Origin: Bacillota bacterium
GTDB lineage: Bacteria > Bacillota_E > Sulfobacillia > Sulfobacillales > JAIMBI01
NCBI GenBank assembly: GCA_021828405.1
Contig: JAKARZ010000029.1
Location: 1-26,080 of the forward strand
Reading direction: 5' to 3'
Length of the DNA stretch: 26,080 nucleotides
Part shown: in pieces, positions 1 through 7,533 of the stretch
How positions within the stretch are numbered: position 1 is the stretch's first letter
Layout of the letters: every line of letters starts with the position of its first letter
Notes under the pieces: model-generated
What the model was told of the DNA's origin: nothing
The model's input: only the letters and a program-made list of their open reading frames with translations
Databases searched by the model: none
Made by a program: the position numbers and the translations under genes

Positions 1-1156
1 CCAGTACTCGAGGCAGCGGAAGTGCACCCACCCCAGCGTGGGGGCGCTCCCGGATATCCCAAAGTACTGGTAGAACCCGCGCAGCTTCGCGGTCAGCATC
101 CGCTGGTGCTCGCGCGGCGCGTCATGCCTGTGCTGACGCAGCCACGTTTTCGTCTCCCGCAGGAACCGCTGCACGCTCTTCGGCGTCGGCGGGCGCTTGA
201 CGGCCATCCGGCCCGTCCGGCTCGTCCCCAGGTGGTGCGTGAAGCCCAGGAAGTCGAAGGTCCCGGCCGCAGCCCGGCCCGGGCGCCACGCGTGGGGGCC
301 AAAGGCGATCAGCCGCGTCTTTTCCGGGGCGACTTCGAGCCCGAACTTCGCCAGTCGCTGGGGCAGCACCCGGGCGAACCGTTCGGCGTCCTCCGCGTGT
401 TCAAAGAGCACGAGGAAGTCGTCCGCCTAGCGCACCAGTTCCGCCGCGCCCGTCAGTCGCGGGCGTACCACGCGGGCGAACCACAGGTCGAGGACGTAGT
501 GCCGGGACACGTTCGCCAGCCGCGGGGAGAGCGGCCCCCCTTGGGGGGTGCCTTCCTCCGGGCGGGTGACGGTGCCCTGGTCCCAGATCCCCGCCGTCAG
601 CCACTGCCGGATGAGGCGGAGGATCGCGGGATCCCCGATCTTAAGGGCCAGCATGCGCAGCAGCCAGGCGTCGTCCAGATGCTCAAAGAAGCCGCGAATG
701 TCGGCCTCATAGACGTACTGGACCCGCCCGCCCTGAACCGCCCGGCGCACGCGTTGCAACGCGTCGTGCGCGCTCCGCCCCGGCCGACACCCGAAGGAGC
801 TGTCCAGGAAATACGGGCTCGTAGATGGCCCCCAGCACGCGGGCGACCGCCGCTGGCCGCCGCCGGTCTTCCACCGTGGGGATGCCCAGCGGCCGGAGCT
901 TCGCCGGATGGCCGGCCTTCGGAATGTACGTCCGCCGCACGAGGGGGGCGCGATACGCCCCCCGCTTCAGGCGCGCCACGAGGTCGGCCACGTGGGCCGC
1001 CAGGTGTTCGCCGTAGGTCGCCATGCGGACCCGGTCCACCCCGGGGGCCCCGCGGCGGTTCATCTGCTCGTACGTGTCGCACAGAAACTCCTCCGTGAGG
1101 TGATGGGCCAAGGCGGTGAACCGCTCCTGCGGCGCCGCCTCCGCCCGATGGGCGAT
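1..1156 (-). pseudogene. Group II intron reverse transcriptase/maturase, broken and partial
   Basis: This is the protein that would reverse-transcribe and help splice the surrounding group II intron. Recognisable pieces, N to C: NRRGAPGVDRV and RRTYIPKAG with RPLGIPTVEDR (RT0-2); then, after a frameshift, DSSFGCRPGRSAHDAL, EADIRGFFEHLDD (RT3) and EEGTPQGGPLSP (RT4). RT5 should read YADD but reads stop-A-D-D-F: the codon at 427-429 is TAG. Downstream come FDFLGFTHHLG and the maturase-X segment AKLRGFYQYFG, continuing off the left edge. The frameshift is at the AAA run 809-811 (plus strand), where one extra base separates EPVF from LDSSFG. The N-terminal frame also opens directly after a TGA at 1157-1159, so there may be a third lesion near the start. 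Substitutions such as LANVSRHYV where LANVYLHYV is usual also suggest decay. Confidence 0.85.
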
Positions 1157-1691
1157 GCGTTCTCATCCCGTGTCCGGGTCGTTGTCCTCCTCTGTCGTAA
1201 GGGACGCGTCGTTATTAGCCCGCGGACACCGCGGACGGCCTTCCCCCGGTACGCGGCTTTCCCGCGCGCTGAGTACTATGCCGTCCTCCGACTCCTCCCG
1301 GCGCTTTTGCCGCCCTCCGGCTTAGCCTTGGGTGGGCATACGCTTGCGCGACCCCGGGAGGTCTCCCCTGTGCCGACGGCCCAGCTTTCCGCCATGCCGC
1401 GCTCTATGACCCTCGGAAATCCCCGACGGGGGACGACCCCGCCGAGGTCACCACGCCCTCGCCTGTACCGGGCGCTTGTATTGCCTTCCGGGGGGAGCAA
1501 CCCGTCGGCCCTCGGATGATAATCTGACGAGGCTCCATCGCTTCACCTTACGGTTGCGGCCTGGTCGTCGCGCTGTCTACGCTTCGCGGCCGTCCTCGCG
1601 GACGACCCCGCAAGACTCGCTTCGCCGTGGGGGGCTAGCCCTTCGGCGACCGGAATTACACCGGCTCTGTTCAGTCAGCTTCATGGCGCAC
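1..1691 (-). mobile_element. Group II intron, 5' portion and ORF (runs off the left edge)
   Basis: Read on the minus strand, the element starts near 1691 with GTGCGCC, which fits the group II 5' consensus GUGYG. About 530 bp of non-coding sequence follows, looking like domain I-IV structured RNA with many short GC-rich inverted stretches. The reverse transcriptase/maturase frame comes next. The 3' part (end of the ORF, domains V and VI, 3' splice site) lies left of position 1 and is not seen. The 5' boundary rests on the GTGCGCC match and on where similarity to an older intron remnant stops; it could be off by several bases. The encoded protein is broken, so the intron can move or splice only if a protein is supplied in trans. 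Confidence 0.75.
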
Positions 1692-1710
1692 GCTCCCCGA
1701 TTTCTCGCCG

Positions 1711-1980
1711 TTACACCTCTGGATGGAGCACGCGGGGCGTGGGCAGGGTGAACCAGGGTCGCTGGTTCACCCCCGCCCACGTGGCCCGGCGGGTCTGGCT
1801 CCGTCGCCGCAGGGTCTCGTGCCCGTACCGCAGGACCTGGTGCCGCACCTTCGCTAAGGCGGGGAAGCACAAGGGGAGCCCGAAGTACGGGTAGACCCCG
1901 CGCAGTTTGGCGGCCAGCGCCTGTTGCGGGTCCCGCGGGGCGATCGTGCGCCCCGATTTTCGTATGGAGCCGCTCAATGA
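1711..1980 (-). pseudogene. Older group II intron maturase, C-terminal remnant
   Basis: The last roughly 88 codons before the TAA at 1711-1713 read like the maturase-X end of a group II intron protein: RDPQQALAAKLRGVYPYFGL, then VLRYGHETLRRRSQTRRATW and the terminal LPTPRVLHPEV. The corresponding AKLRG-Y-YFG block occurs in the other intron protein at about 90-60, so these are two distinct copies. Nothing upstream of about 1980 resembles RT domains, so the rest has been deleted. The sequence after the stop, AATCGGGGAGC, resembles the approach to domain V with its catalytic AGC, and it is cut off by the 5' end of the second intron at 1691. Confidence 0.7.
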
Positions 1981-2200
1981 ACCCGTAGTGGACCGGTCCT
2001 CGGCCTTAAGCCGGTTCCGCGCCTCGCTATTTCTGAGCCGCTGACGGGCACACGGAACCGCCCCGGACCACCTGGCCGTGGTCCCGTGCCCAGACAGGTG
2101 TCGACGTCTCTCTGCCCCGGGCGCAAACGCCACACGTGGGGCACTACGCGCCCCCCGACCCAGCTTCCGGCATCCCTGCACCGCAAGGGAGGTGTCCACC

Positions 2201-2404
2201 ATGTGCGACCCCACCCGTGAGCGCCCCTGGCAGCGTGCTTTGCTCATCGATGACGCCGTGGACCACATCAGGGTCGCCGAGGCCGCCGAGCACGGCGCGC
2301 TGGCGGCGCTAGAGGTTATTGCGGCCCGATGCGAGTGGCTGGGCGTGCCCGACGCCACGGTCAGCGAAGTCTTGCGGTCCTGGCTGGCGTGCCGCGCCAC
2401 CTGA
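2201..2404 (+). CDS. Hypothetical protein, 67 aa
   Basis: A short ORF starts at ATG 2201, six bases after a strong ribosome binding site, AAGGGAGGTG (2185-2194). I do not recognise a family. The product is acidic and soluble with no membrane segment. The central part (VDHIRVAEAAEHGALAALEV) is probably helical. Codon third positions are overwhelmingly G or C, as in the window's real genes, which supports coding. It stands alone on the plus strand between the intron remnants and the decayed toxin-antitoxin locus. An earlier start in the same frame near 2078 has no ribosome binding site. Confidence 0.6.
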   Translation: MCDPTRERPWQRALLIDDAVDHIRVAEAAEHGALAALEVIAARCEWLGVPDATVSEVLRSWLACRAT

Positions 2405-2761
2405 TGTCATTCCCCAGGGTGGATGGGGAGTGCCCCGACGCGCCCCACAGGCCCGGCCAGCACCTGCCGCGCCCTCGAACAGGTTGGGCGGCCTCCCGAC
2501 GACCTACGGCTGACTCCGAGCGGGACCGTCGCGGCCGGCAAGCTGACCTCGCTGTCACAGTTTCACATGTGGCGCCCGGTCATGCATCGTGGCCGCTTCC
2601 TTCTCGGTGTCGCAGTGTTGGTCACGCATGAGGCCCGCAGGCCGTGCATGGTGGATCCGGTGGGAGGTCGAGCATCGCAAGCGCCGCACCACAAGGACCT
2701 GCCGCGTCCCGTCGGGCGTCCGCCGTCGTCGGCTGGGGATCGAGGACGTACTGTGGTGGAC
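2405..2761. other. Intergenic stretch, no gene recognised
   Basis: Both strands contain open frames, but none has a convincing ribosome binding site or recognisable protein similarity. The longest plus-strand frames run straight through the hairpin at 2771-2821 and into the toxin remnant encoded on the other strand, which argues against them. Confidence 0.5.
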
Positions 2762-3073
2762 TCACCCCCCAAAGCGCCCGGGGAATGCCTTGAGCAAGCA
2801 TTCATTTACCCCGGGCGCTTTCCTTTCCCGCAAGATGGCACCGTGGCCAGTCTGGCTAGCAATCCTCGGACGGGCAACGCCGTCAACTTTAGGCCATTAA
2901 GGGGCGGCTAAAACAGCACTGGGGACGCTCGTGACCGCCACCACGATCACGTCGTGGGTCCAGTGGTGGAACACCGGCGGGCTGACCACGATCGCCGGCC
3001 GGCGTTTGGTGCCCGAAAGATCCGCAAACGGAAACCTCATCCGCACGATCGACCGGGGCTCAAGGTCGGTCAT
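2762..3073 (-). pseudogene. MazF/PemK-family toxin, interrupted by an in-frame stop
   Basis: MazF/PemK toxins are small ribonucleases that cut mRNA. From ATG 3073 the frame reads RSIVRMRFPFADLSGTKRRP and AIVVSPPVF, then HDVIVVAVTS, the typical N-terminal half of the family. It stops at TAA 2897-2899 after 58 codons; the family usually has about 110. Reading on in the same frame gives W-PKVDGVARPRIASQTGHGA and ILRE, which resembles the usual C-terminal pattern (GL-RPS-x-R-T-x-x-AxL), so the TAA is probably a nonsense mutation. The read-through frame ends at TGA 2762-2764, inside the hairpin region. The start overlaps the end of the antitoxin frame by 14 bp, the normal arrangement of such operons. 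The truncated product is unlikely to be active. Confidence 0.75.
2771..2821 (-). terminator. Long GC-rich hairpin, probable terminator
   Basis: AAAGCGCCCGGGG (2771-2783) pairs perfectly with CCCCGGGCGCTTT (2809-2821). Inside it, GAATGC (2783-2788) pairs with GCATTC (2798-2803), leaving a one-sided bulge ATTTA. It lies at the 3' end of the decayed toxin gene. Neither strand has a long T tract, but the plus strand continues TTTCCTTTCCC, so it may act in both directions or as a processing structure. Confidence 0.55.
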
Positions 3074-3315
3074 AGACGGCGTCCTGGGGATTGTCCCAGA
3101 AGGCAACCGCGGACTCGGCCGTCCACAGCCAGCCCCACTCCTCTTTACGGTATGTACAAACGCAAACGCAGTCGTCGCATGAGCTCCCCCTGCTCCTCGC
3201 CTCGAAGCGCGAGAATCTCCCGGGTCAACTCATCGAGGTGACTAGCCCTCTCACTCCCTTCCGTCGGCCGGTCGAGCGGCGGCCCTCGACCCTCTGGTTC
3301 TGTAAGTGTATACAT
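3060..3315 (-). pseudogene. Antitoxin partner of the MazF-like toxin, frameshifted
   Basis: Two overlapping minus-strand frames together give a plausible antitoxin of about 80 residues. The first starts at ATG 3315 after GGAG, runs MYTLTEPEGR through HLDELTREILALRGEEQGEL and MRRLRLRLYIP, and stops at TAA 3145-3147 (56 codons). The second frame carries EEWGWLWTAESAVAFWDNPQ and DAVYDRP and ends at TGA 3060-3062, overlapping the toxin start. The FWDNPxDAVYD ending is, from memory, typical of antitoxins paired with MazF-type toxins. The frame must change by one base between about 3145 and 3165, so the gene looks broken. The alternative is an intact 56-residue protein with an untranslated remnant after it. 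Confidence 0.6.
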
Positions 3316-3584
3316 GCATCGGCTCCGGCGCGGGCGATCGGGCTACCATGTATGGGGCCCCATCATGGCGGGGCATGCGGTCCCAGACCGTAACGGCGAG
3401 TAACCCGGACCAACTGACCCAAGGGGTGTACACGGGATTGGCATGCGACGGCTGGGGACCTAACACACGCCCGGGGTGGGTGACTGCTTGCTGAGGGCAG
3501 TCCCCCCGGCGCGTGAATTCGAGTACCATCCCCGGCGCTGGAGCACCGCGTGTCCCCCATCCAGGCTCCCGCCGGGGGTGGAGG

Positions 3585-4208
3585 TCACAACACGCTCCAC
3601 CCCGAGATGAGAAAGCTAGCCAGCGGCACCAGGAACACCACCAGCACCATCAGCAACAGTGCACCCGGCAGCGCGGCGGTCCAGAGCGGCCGCTTCGCCT
3701 CCCGCACCCGTTCTTCCTGCGCGAGCCGTTCCCACAATAGGAGCCCCTGTGCGTGGGCGGCCACGGGGTCGAGGCCATGCTCCCACGCCGTGCGCAGCAA
3801 CTGCGCCACCTGGCGTCCTTCCATGGTGTTGTGCGATCGGACAAACGCGGCCACCGCTAGGTCATCCCCCTGACTCAGCCGATGAGCCAGCCCAATCACG
3901 GCCGTGCCCAACGGTCCAGCTGGCGCCGCCTCCTCGATGGCGGCCAGCAACGGAATGCCCGCCGACGCCAACAGCGCCATCGCTTGCCAGAAGCGGCACA
4001 GTGCCCGGCGCTCGTCCGCCTGGCCGCCGTCGTCCGGCAGCCACTGCAGCGCCACCAAAACCAGCAGCCCGCCCGCTGCCACGGCCTGTCCTCCTAGCGC
4101 CCACAGGATCCCGACGGCCCCCCACCACACCGTCCGCTCGGCGCGTTTTCCCCTCGTGGCCCACTCCGACCATAGGAGCGCCGCCCCTCCGGCCAACAGC
4201 TCAGGCAC
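3585..4208 (-). CDS. tadC: TadC-like pilus platform protein (T2SSF family)
   Basis: A 207-residue integral membrane protein of the GspF/TadC type, which sits in the cytoplasmic membrane and couples the CpaF/TadA ATPase to assembly of a pilus or pseudopilus. Two hydrophobic helices lie near residues 25-55 (WWGAVGILWALGG, GLLVLVALQWL). A soluble, mostly helical T2SSF domain carries FWQAMALLASAGIPLLAAIE. A strong C-terminal membrane segment follows (LPGALLLMVLVVFLVPLASF). The GTG at 4208 is chosen because GGAGGAGGTGGGGC lies directly before it; the longer open frame upstream is out-of-frame tadB. It overlaps tadB by 8 bp and is the last gene of the operon. TadC proteins are often near 300 residues, so this one is short at the N-terminus. 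Confidence 0.8.
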   Translation of the reverse strand: MPELLAGGAALLWSEWATRGKRAERTVWWGAVGILWALGGQAVAAGGLLVLVALQWLPDDGGQADERRALCRFWQAMALLASAGIPLLAAIEEAAPAGPLGTAVIGLAHRLSQGDDLAVAAFVRSHNTMEGRQVAQLLRTAWEHGLDPVAAHAQGLLLWERLAQEERVREAKRPLWTAALPGALLLMVLVVFLVPLASFLISGWSVL

Positions 4209-4908
4209 GCCCCACCTCCTCCCGCTCGCGATGTGCCAGCCCCAGGACGGCCCAGCCCACCCCGCCCGCCAGCACCATCGCCGCCTGACCGGGCGCGGTG
4301 CCCACCATGACGCTGAAGAAGCTGGGCACCATCCCCCAGAACAGGAGCACCACGCCCAGGGGCGCCGCCGCCAGCAAGCTGATGGTGCCGCGACCCGCAG
4401 CCAGGGCCGCCGTCCGCTCCCAGCGCAGCCGGCGATCCAGCCGGAGCTGGGCCAGCATTTGCCGGGCCACGCCCCCCACCGAACCCCCATGCTGCGACAG
4501 AATCTGCCACGCCCGCGACGCCTGGCTCAAAGCTGGCACGGGCCACACCTCCGCCAGCTGACGGCCCAAGGTGTCGAGCCGTCGGGCCAGCGGCCGCAAG
4601 TGCGGCGGCAGCGCCCGATCCACGGCGCGCGCCAGCGAGGGCTCCGCGTCGGCCACCAAGAGGAGCTGTTCCAGAAACTGTTCCACGTCCGCATCCCACC
4701 CGTCGCGCACCGCCAAGTGCAGACGCCACCGCTGCGTCGTCTGGTACCCCACCCCCAGCAGCATCCCCCCAAGCGCGAAGGCCCAGGACCCAAGCCCGAT
4801 CCCCACGAGCGCGCCCAGCGCCGACTGCCATCCGCCGCGGCGGGCGGCCGTCAGCCCCCAAGCCACGGCGGCAGCCCCCCACCACCCCCAGGCCTGACTC
4901 GGGTTCAC
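4201..4908 (-). CDS. tadB: TadB-like pilus platform protein (T2SSF family)
   Basis: A 235-residue inner-membrane protein, the usual partner of TadC in Tad pilus machines. The N-terminal 55 residues hold two hydrophobic segments (WWGAAAVAWGLTAA and ALVGIGLGSWAFALGG). The cytoplasmic T2SSF domain (about 65-165) includes FLEQLLLVADAEPSLARAVD and the helical SQASRAWQILSQHGGSVGGV. Two C-terminal membrane helices follow (ISLLAAAPLGVVLLFWGMV and AAMVLAGGVGWAVLGLA). The start is GTG 4908, overlapping the cpaF stop as GTGA. Order and overlaps with cpaF and tadC match the tadA-tadB-tadC order of Tad loci. The family assignment rests on topology, T2SSF-like features and context. Confidence 0.8.
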   Translation of the reverse strand: MNPSQAWGWWGAAAVAWGLTAARRGGWQSALGALVGIGLGSWAFALGGMLLGVGYQTTQRWRLHLAVRDGWDADVEQFLEQLLLVADAEPSLARAVDRALPPHLRPLARRLDTLGRQLAEVWPVPALSQASRAWQILSQHGGSVGGVARQMLAQLRLDRRLRWERTAALAAGRGTISLLAAAPLGVVLLFWGMVPSFFSVMVGTAPGQAAMVLAGGVGWAVLGLAHREREEVGRA

Positions 4909-6092
4909 GGACCCACCTGCACCAATTGGTTCATCCCATCCCGCCGAAAGTGCGGTTGCACGCCCCCCTCTACAATCACGTCCACTTCCTCCACTTGCCG
5001 AGCGCCTCTAGCGGTGCGCGCCACAAATACGATGACGTCCACCGCCCGCAGGATCTGCTGACACAGGACTTCGAACGAAAGGGGGGTGCCGCTGCGCAGC
5101 GCGGCCCGCGCCAGGCGGTACACCGTGTCCAAACCCGGCCCCGGGCTGTGGACCGTGGTGAAGCTGCCCGGGTGGCCCGTCGCCATGGCCTCAATGAGGT
5201 CCAACGCCTCCTGTGAACGCACCTCTCCCACGACGATCCGGTCCGGCCGCATCCGAAGCGCCTGAACCACCAGGTCGTGGGTGGTGTAGCGTCCAGAGCT
5301 TTCCACCGACACCACCCCGGGACGGGTCAGATCCAACTCCCGGACGTCTTCAATAATCACCAGCCGCTGGTCGCCCGGCACGGCGCCGATCAAGAGCCGA
5401 AGCAGGTGCGTCTTCCCGGCACCGGCGCCGCCGGCCACCACCACGTTGGCACGTGCTGCCACCGACTCGCAAAGAAACGTCCAGACTTCCGGCGTCACCG
5501 CTCCGCTCGCCAGGAGGTCCTCGATGCCCGGGGGTCGCTCGGGCATGCGCCGGATCGCGAGCGCCGGAAACCGGCTCACCGGCGGCAGAATGACGGAAAT
5601 CCGCGATCCATCCGACAGGCGGGCATCGGCCATCGGGTGCTCGGTGGTGAGATCGCGGCCAGCACGCGCCGCCAAGCGCTGAGCCAGCGCGGCGACTTCC
5701 GCATCATCCACGAACACCGAGGGGACGCGCTCCAGGACCCCGCCACGCTCCACCATTACCTCGTCCGCGCGGTTCACCATGATTTCCGTGATCCGGTCGT
5801 CCAGGAGCAGGGCATCCAGCGCCCCGAGCCCGGTTAGCTGGTTCAAAACCGAGCGCCGCACGAGTGGCCGCACGCCCAGGTCCGTGTCTAGGTCCTCTAG
5901 CAGGCCGTCGACGGCTCGACTCAGTGCCACCAGACGTTCCTCGGTCCACACCAGGTATCCCAACTGCTCAGCGTGCCGAGCTTCCACTTCCCGAACCACG
6001 CGCGCGCTGACCTCCGCCAAGCTCGTCACCGGCTCCCGTGCGTGGAGCGGTTGAAAACGCCGACTCCCCTCTTCCGGAACCAGTCGTGCCAT
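4905..6092 (-). CDS. cpaF: CpaF/TadA-family secretion ATPase (VirB11 superfamily)
   Basis: A 395-residue hexameric motor ATPase of the type II/IV secretion superfamily, a cytoplasmic ring powering pilus assembly or secretion. Visible motifs: LLLDDRITEIMVN (96-107, the CpaF N-domain), Walker A GGAGAGKT (221-228), LVIIED (244-249), RMRPDRIVVGEVRSQEALD (280-298) and the His box GHPGSFTTVHS (306-316). All catalytic elements are intact. ATG 6092 is chosen because AAGGAGGTG lies just upstream; the longer open frame is out-of-frame cpaE. It overlaps cpaE by 67 bp and tadB by 4 bp. CpaF and VirB11 belong to one superfamily, so in this operon it could serve a Tad-type platform, the type IV secretion core, or both. 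Confidence 0.93.
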   Translation of the reverse strand: MARLVPEEGSRRFQPLHAREPVTSLAEVSARVVREVEARHAEQLGYLVWTEERLVALSRAVDGLLEDLDTDLGVRPLVRRSVLNQLTGLGALDALLLDDRITEIMVNRADEVMVERGGVLERVPSVFVDDAEVAALAQRLAARAGRDLTTEHPMADARLSDGSRISVILPPVSRFPALAIRRMPERPPGIEDLLASGAVTPEVWTFLCESVAARANVVVAGGAGAGKTHLLRLLIGAVPGDQRLVIIEDVRELDLTRPGVVSVESSGRYTTHDLVVQALRMRPDRIVVGEVRSQEALDLIEAMATGHPGSFTTVHSPGPGLDTVYRLARAALRSGTPLSFEVLCQQILRAVDVIVFVARTARGARQVEEVDVIVEGGVQPHFRRDGMNQLVQVGP

Positions 6093-7003
6093 GACACACC
6101 TCCTTCTCGTCGTTCCACGCCGGCCCGGGCCCCGCCCGGCCACCCCTCCGGCAGTCCAATTGCCAGTCTCCGGTGCCGAGCAGGCAGCACGGTGCCCTTC
6201 ACCGCGAGCGTCACACTCGGATTCAAGTCGCGCAGCAGGGCCGCCATCTCTGCGGCGCGCTCCCCCTGATCCGGATGGCCGACCATGACCAGGTGATCGG
6301 CCCGGGCCGCCCAGCGCGCGGCTATCCACGCACGCAGATCGCGGCCCAGATCCACGACGACCATCCTATCCTTCGCGACCATCGCCGATGGCGCCTGGCC
6401 GTCCTCAGGTAACCGTGCGACCTCCCACGGCGCAGGCGCGGGCAGGAGCGTGCCGCCGCGGCACGTCACAGGGCGTAGAGGGCGGCGCTCCCGCCAGAAG
6501 CTGGGTGCCAGCTTTTCGGTCAGGCCCCCCTGAGCCCAGTCGGCGTCGACCCAGAGGACCGACGCCCGGCGGACCGCCCACTGCTGCCCCCACACCCACG
6601 CGGCGGTGGTGGTCCCCACCCCGCCCGCAAGGCCAACCACGCCCAGCACGTGCCCTCCCGCGCCGAAATCCGACGGGGGGGCGAGCGCCTGCACCCAGGC
6701 GGCCAGCGTTGGCTCGGTCAGCTCTCCATGCCAGACCGTCACACTGCTGGGCAGCGCACGCCAAGCCGGAGGCGGCGCCTCCTCCAGCCACACCGCCACG
6801 CAGTGGTCGTCCGCCCATCGCCGGACGCGCTCAATCGACAAGTTTTCCAGATCCTGCGTGACCAGGACCCCCCGGATCCCGGAATCGGCGAGATGCTCGT
6901 CGATCCCGGCACACGAGTCCACCACCGCAGCGCCCGAGGACTGGCTCATGGCCCGCAGATCGGCGTGGGTCGTGCCAACCACCACCTGAGACCAGGCGCT
7001 CAT
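6026..7003 (-). CDS. cpaE: CpaE/TadZ-like MinD-family protein with degenerate P-loop
   Basis: A 325-residue protein resembling CpaE/TadZ, which positions Tad pili and belongs to the MinD/ParA superfamily. The N-terminal ~110 residues look like the degenerate receiver-type domain of CpaE (GVLVTQDLENLSIERVRRWA). The ATPase-like domain has VVGLAGGVGTTTAAW (122-136) at the P-loop, VDADWAQGG (152-160) and a Walker B-like MVVVDLGRDL. The canonical motif is KGGVGKT; here both lysines are missing (Ala and Thr instead), so nucleotide hydrolysis is doubtful. CpaE proteins often have Thr at the second position, but loss of the first lysine as well is less usual. The ATG at 7003 overlaps the previous stop as ATGA, and the 3' end overlaps cpaF by 67 bp. 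Confidence 0.82.
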   Translation of the reverse strand: MSAWSQVVVGTTHADLRAMSQSSGAAVVDSCAGIDEHLADSGIRGVLVTQDLENLSIERVRRWADDHCVAVWLEEAPPPAWRALPSSVTVWHGELTEPTLAAWVQALAPPSDFGAGGHVLGVVGLAGGVGTTTAAWVWGQQWAVRRASVLWVDADWAQGGLTEKLAPSFWRERRPLRPVTCRGGTLLPAPAPWEVARLPEDGQAPSAMVAKDRMVVVDLGRDLRAWIAARWAARADHLVMVGHPDQGERAAEMAALLRDLNPSVTLAVKGTVLPARHRRLAIGLPEGWPGGARAGVERREGGVSWHDWFRKRGVGVFNRSTHGSR

Positions 7004-7533
7004 GGCGTCGGCCCCAGGTTGATCACGCTGGCCGAGGCCAGGTTGTGCGCCACCATGGCCGTCAGCACCGCCATGGGAGCGCTCACCGTCACGCTCCCTG
7101 CGCCGCCGTACGTGCCGGCCTGGAGCGCCGCGATGACCACCGGGGGCGAGATCCAGGTGCCCCCACGCCCGACCACCGCAAACTCCACCCGGTCGCCCGC
7201 CGTGACGCCCGCCAACGCCACGCTGTTGAGCGGCACGGACAACGACGCGCCCGATGCCGCGCCCCGCACCCCGGTTTGAAAGTCGGCGGCCACCAGCGTC
7301 TGCCCCGGCTCCAGGCTGACGCGCGCCACGGCATGGCTGGGCGGGCTTCCCCCCGCCACCTCCGTCACCTGGCGGAAATCGCTCGACGCGAGCGGGCTGC
7401 CGGCCGGCACCGCACGGGCCAGCACCCACACCGGCGCCTGCTGATGGGCGCTGTAGACGCTCGCTGCGGCCAGGACCAAGCCGGCCGCGGGCAGCGCCAT
7501 GCGCGTCGCGGGCCTCTTAATCGCCATGGGCAT
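7000..7533 (-). CDS. cpaB: CpaB/RcpC-like SAF-domain membrane protein
   Basis: A 177-residue protein with one N-terminal membrane anchor (RMALPAAGLVLAAASVYSA, about 10-28) and a SAF-like domain exposed outside the membrane: APVWVLARAVPAGSPLASSD, then LEPGQTLVAADF and LSVPLNSVALAGVTAGDRVE. This is the layout of CpaB/RcpC proteins of Tad pili; SAF domains also occur in actinobacterial and plasmid secretion loci. The start ATG 7533 follows AAGGAGGGAGAAGCCC. It overlaps the virB4 end by 17 bp and the cpaE start by 4 bp. CpaB is usually longer (250-300 residues); the C-terminal part seems reduced. The role here, perhaps lining or anchoring the export channel at the envelope, is inferred. Confidence 0.72.
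   Translation of the reverse strand: MPMAIKRPATRMALPAAGLVLAAASVYSAHQQAPVWVLARAVPAGSPLASSDFRQVTEVAGGSPPSHAVARVSLEPGQTLVAADFQTGVRGAASGASLSVPLNSVALAGVTAGDRVEFAVVGRGGTWISPPVVIAALQAGTYGGAGSVTVSAPMAVLTAMVAHNLASASVINLGPTP

Noticed and set aside
2589..2900. A 103-codon plus-strand frame
   Set aside because: It runs through the 2771-2821 hairpin and antisense to the toxin remnant, and has no ribosome binding site.
3352..3363. A perfect 12-bp palindrome ATGGGGCCCCAT
   Set aside because: A single short palindrome in GC-rich DNA, with no partner site or promoter next to it to suggest an operator.
3904..5061. A 385-codon plus-strand frame
   Set aside because: It is antisense to tadC, tadB and cpaF. It is Pro/His/Arg-rich with no recognisable domain, as expected opposite GC-rich genes.
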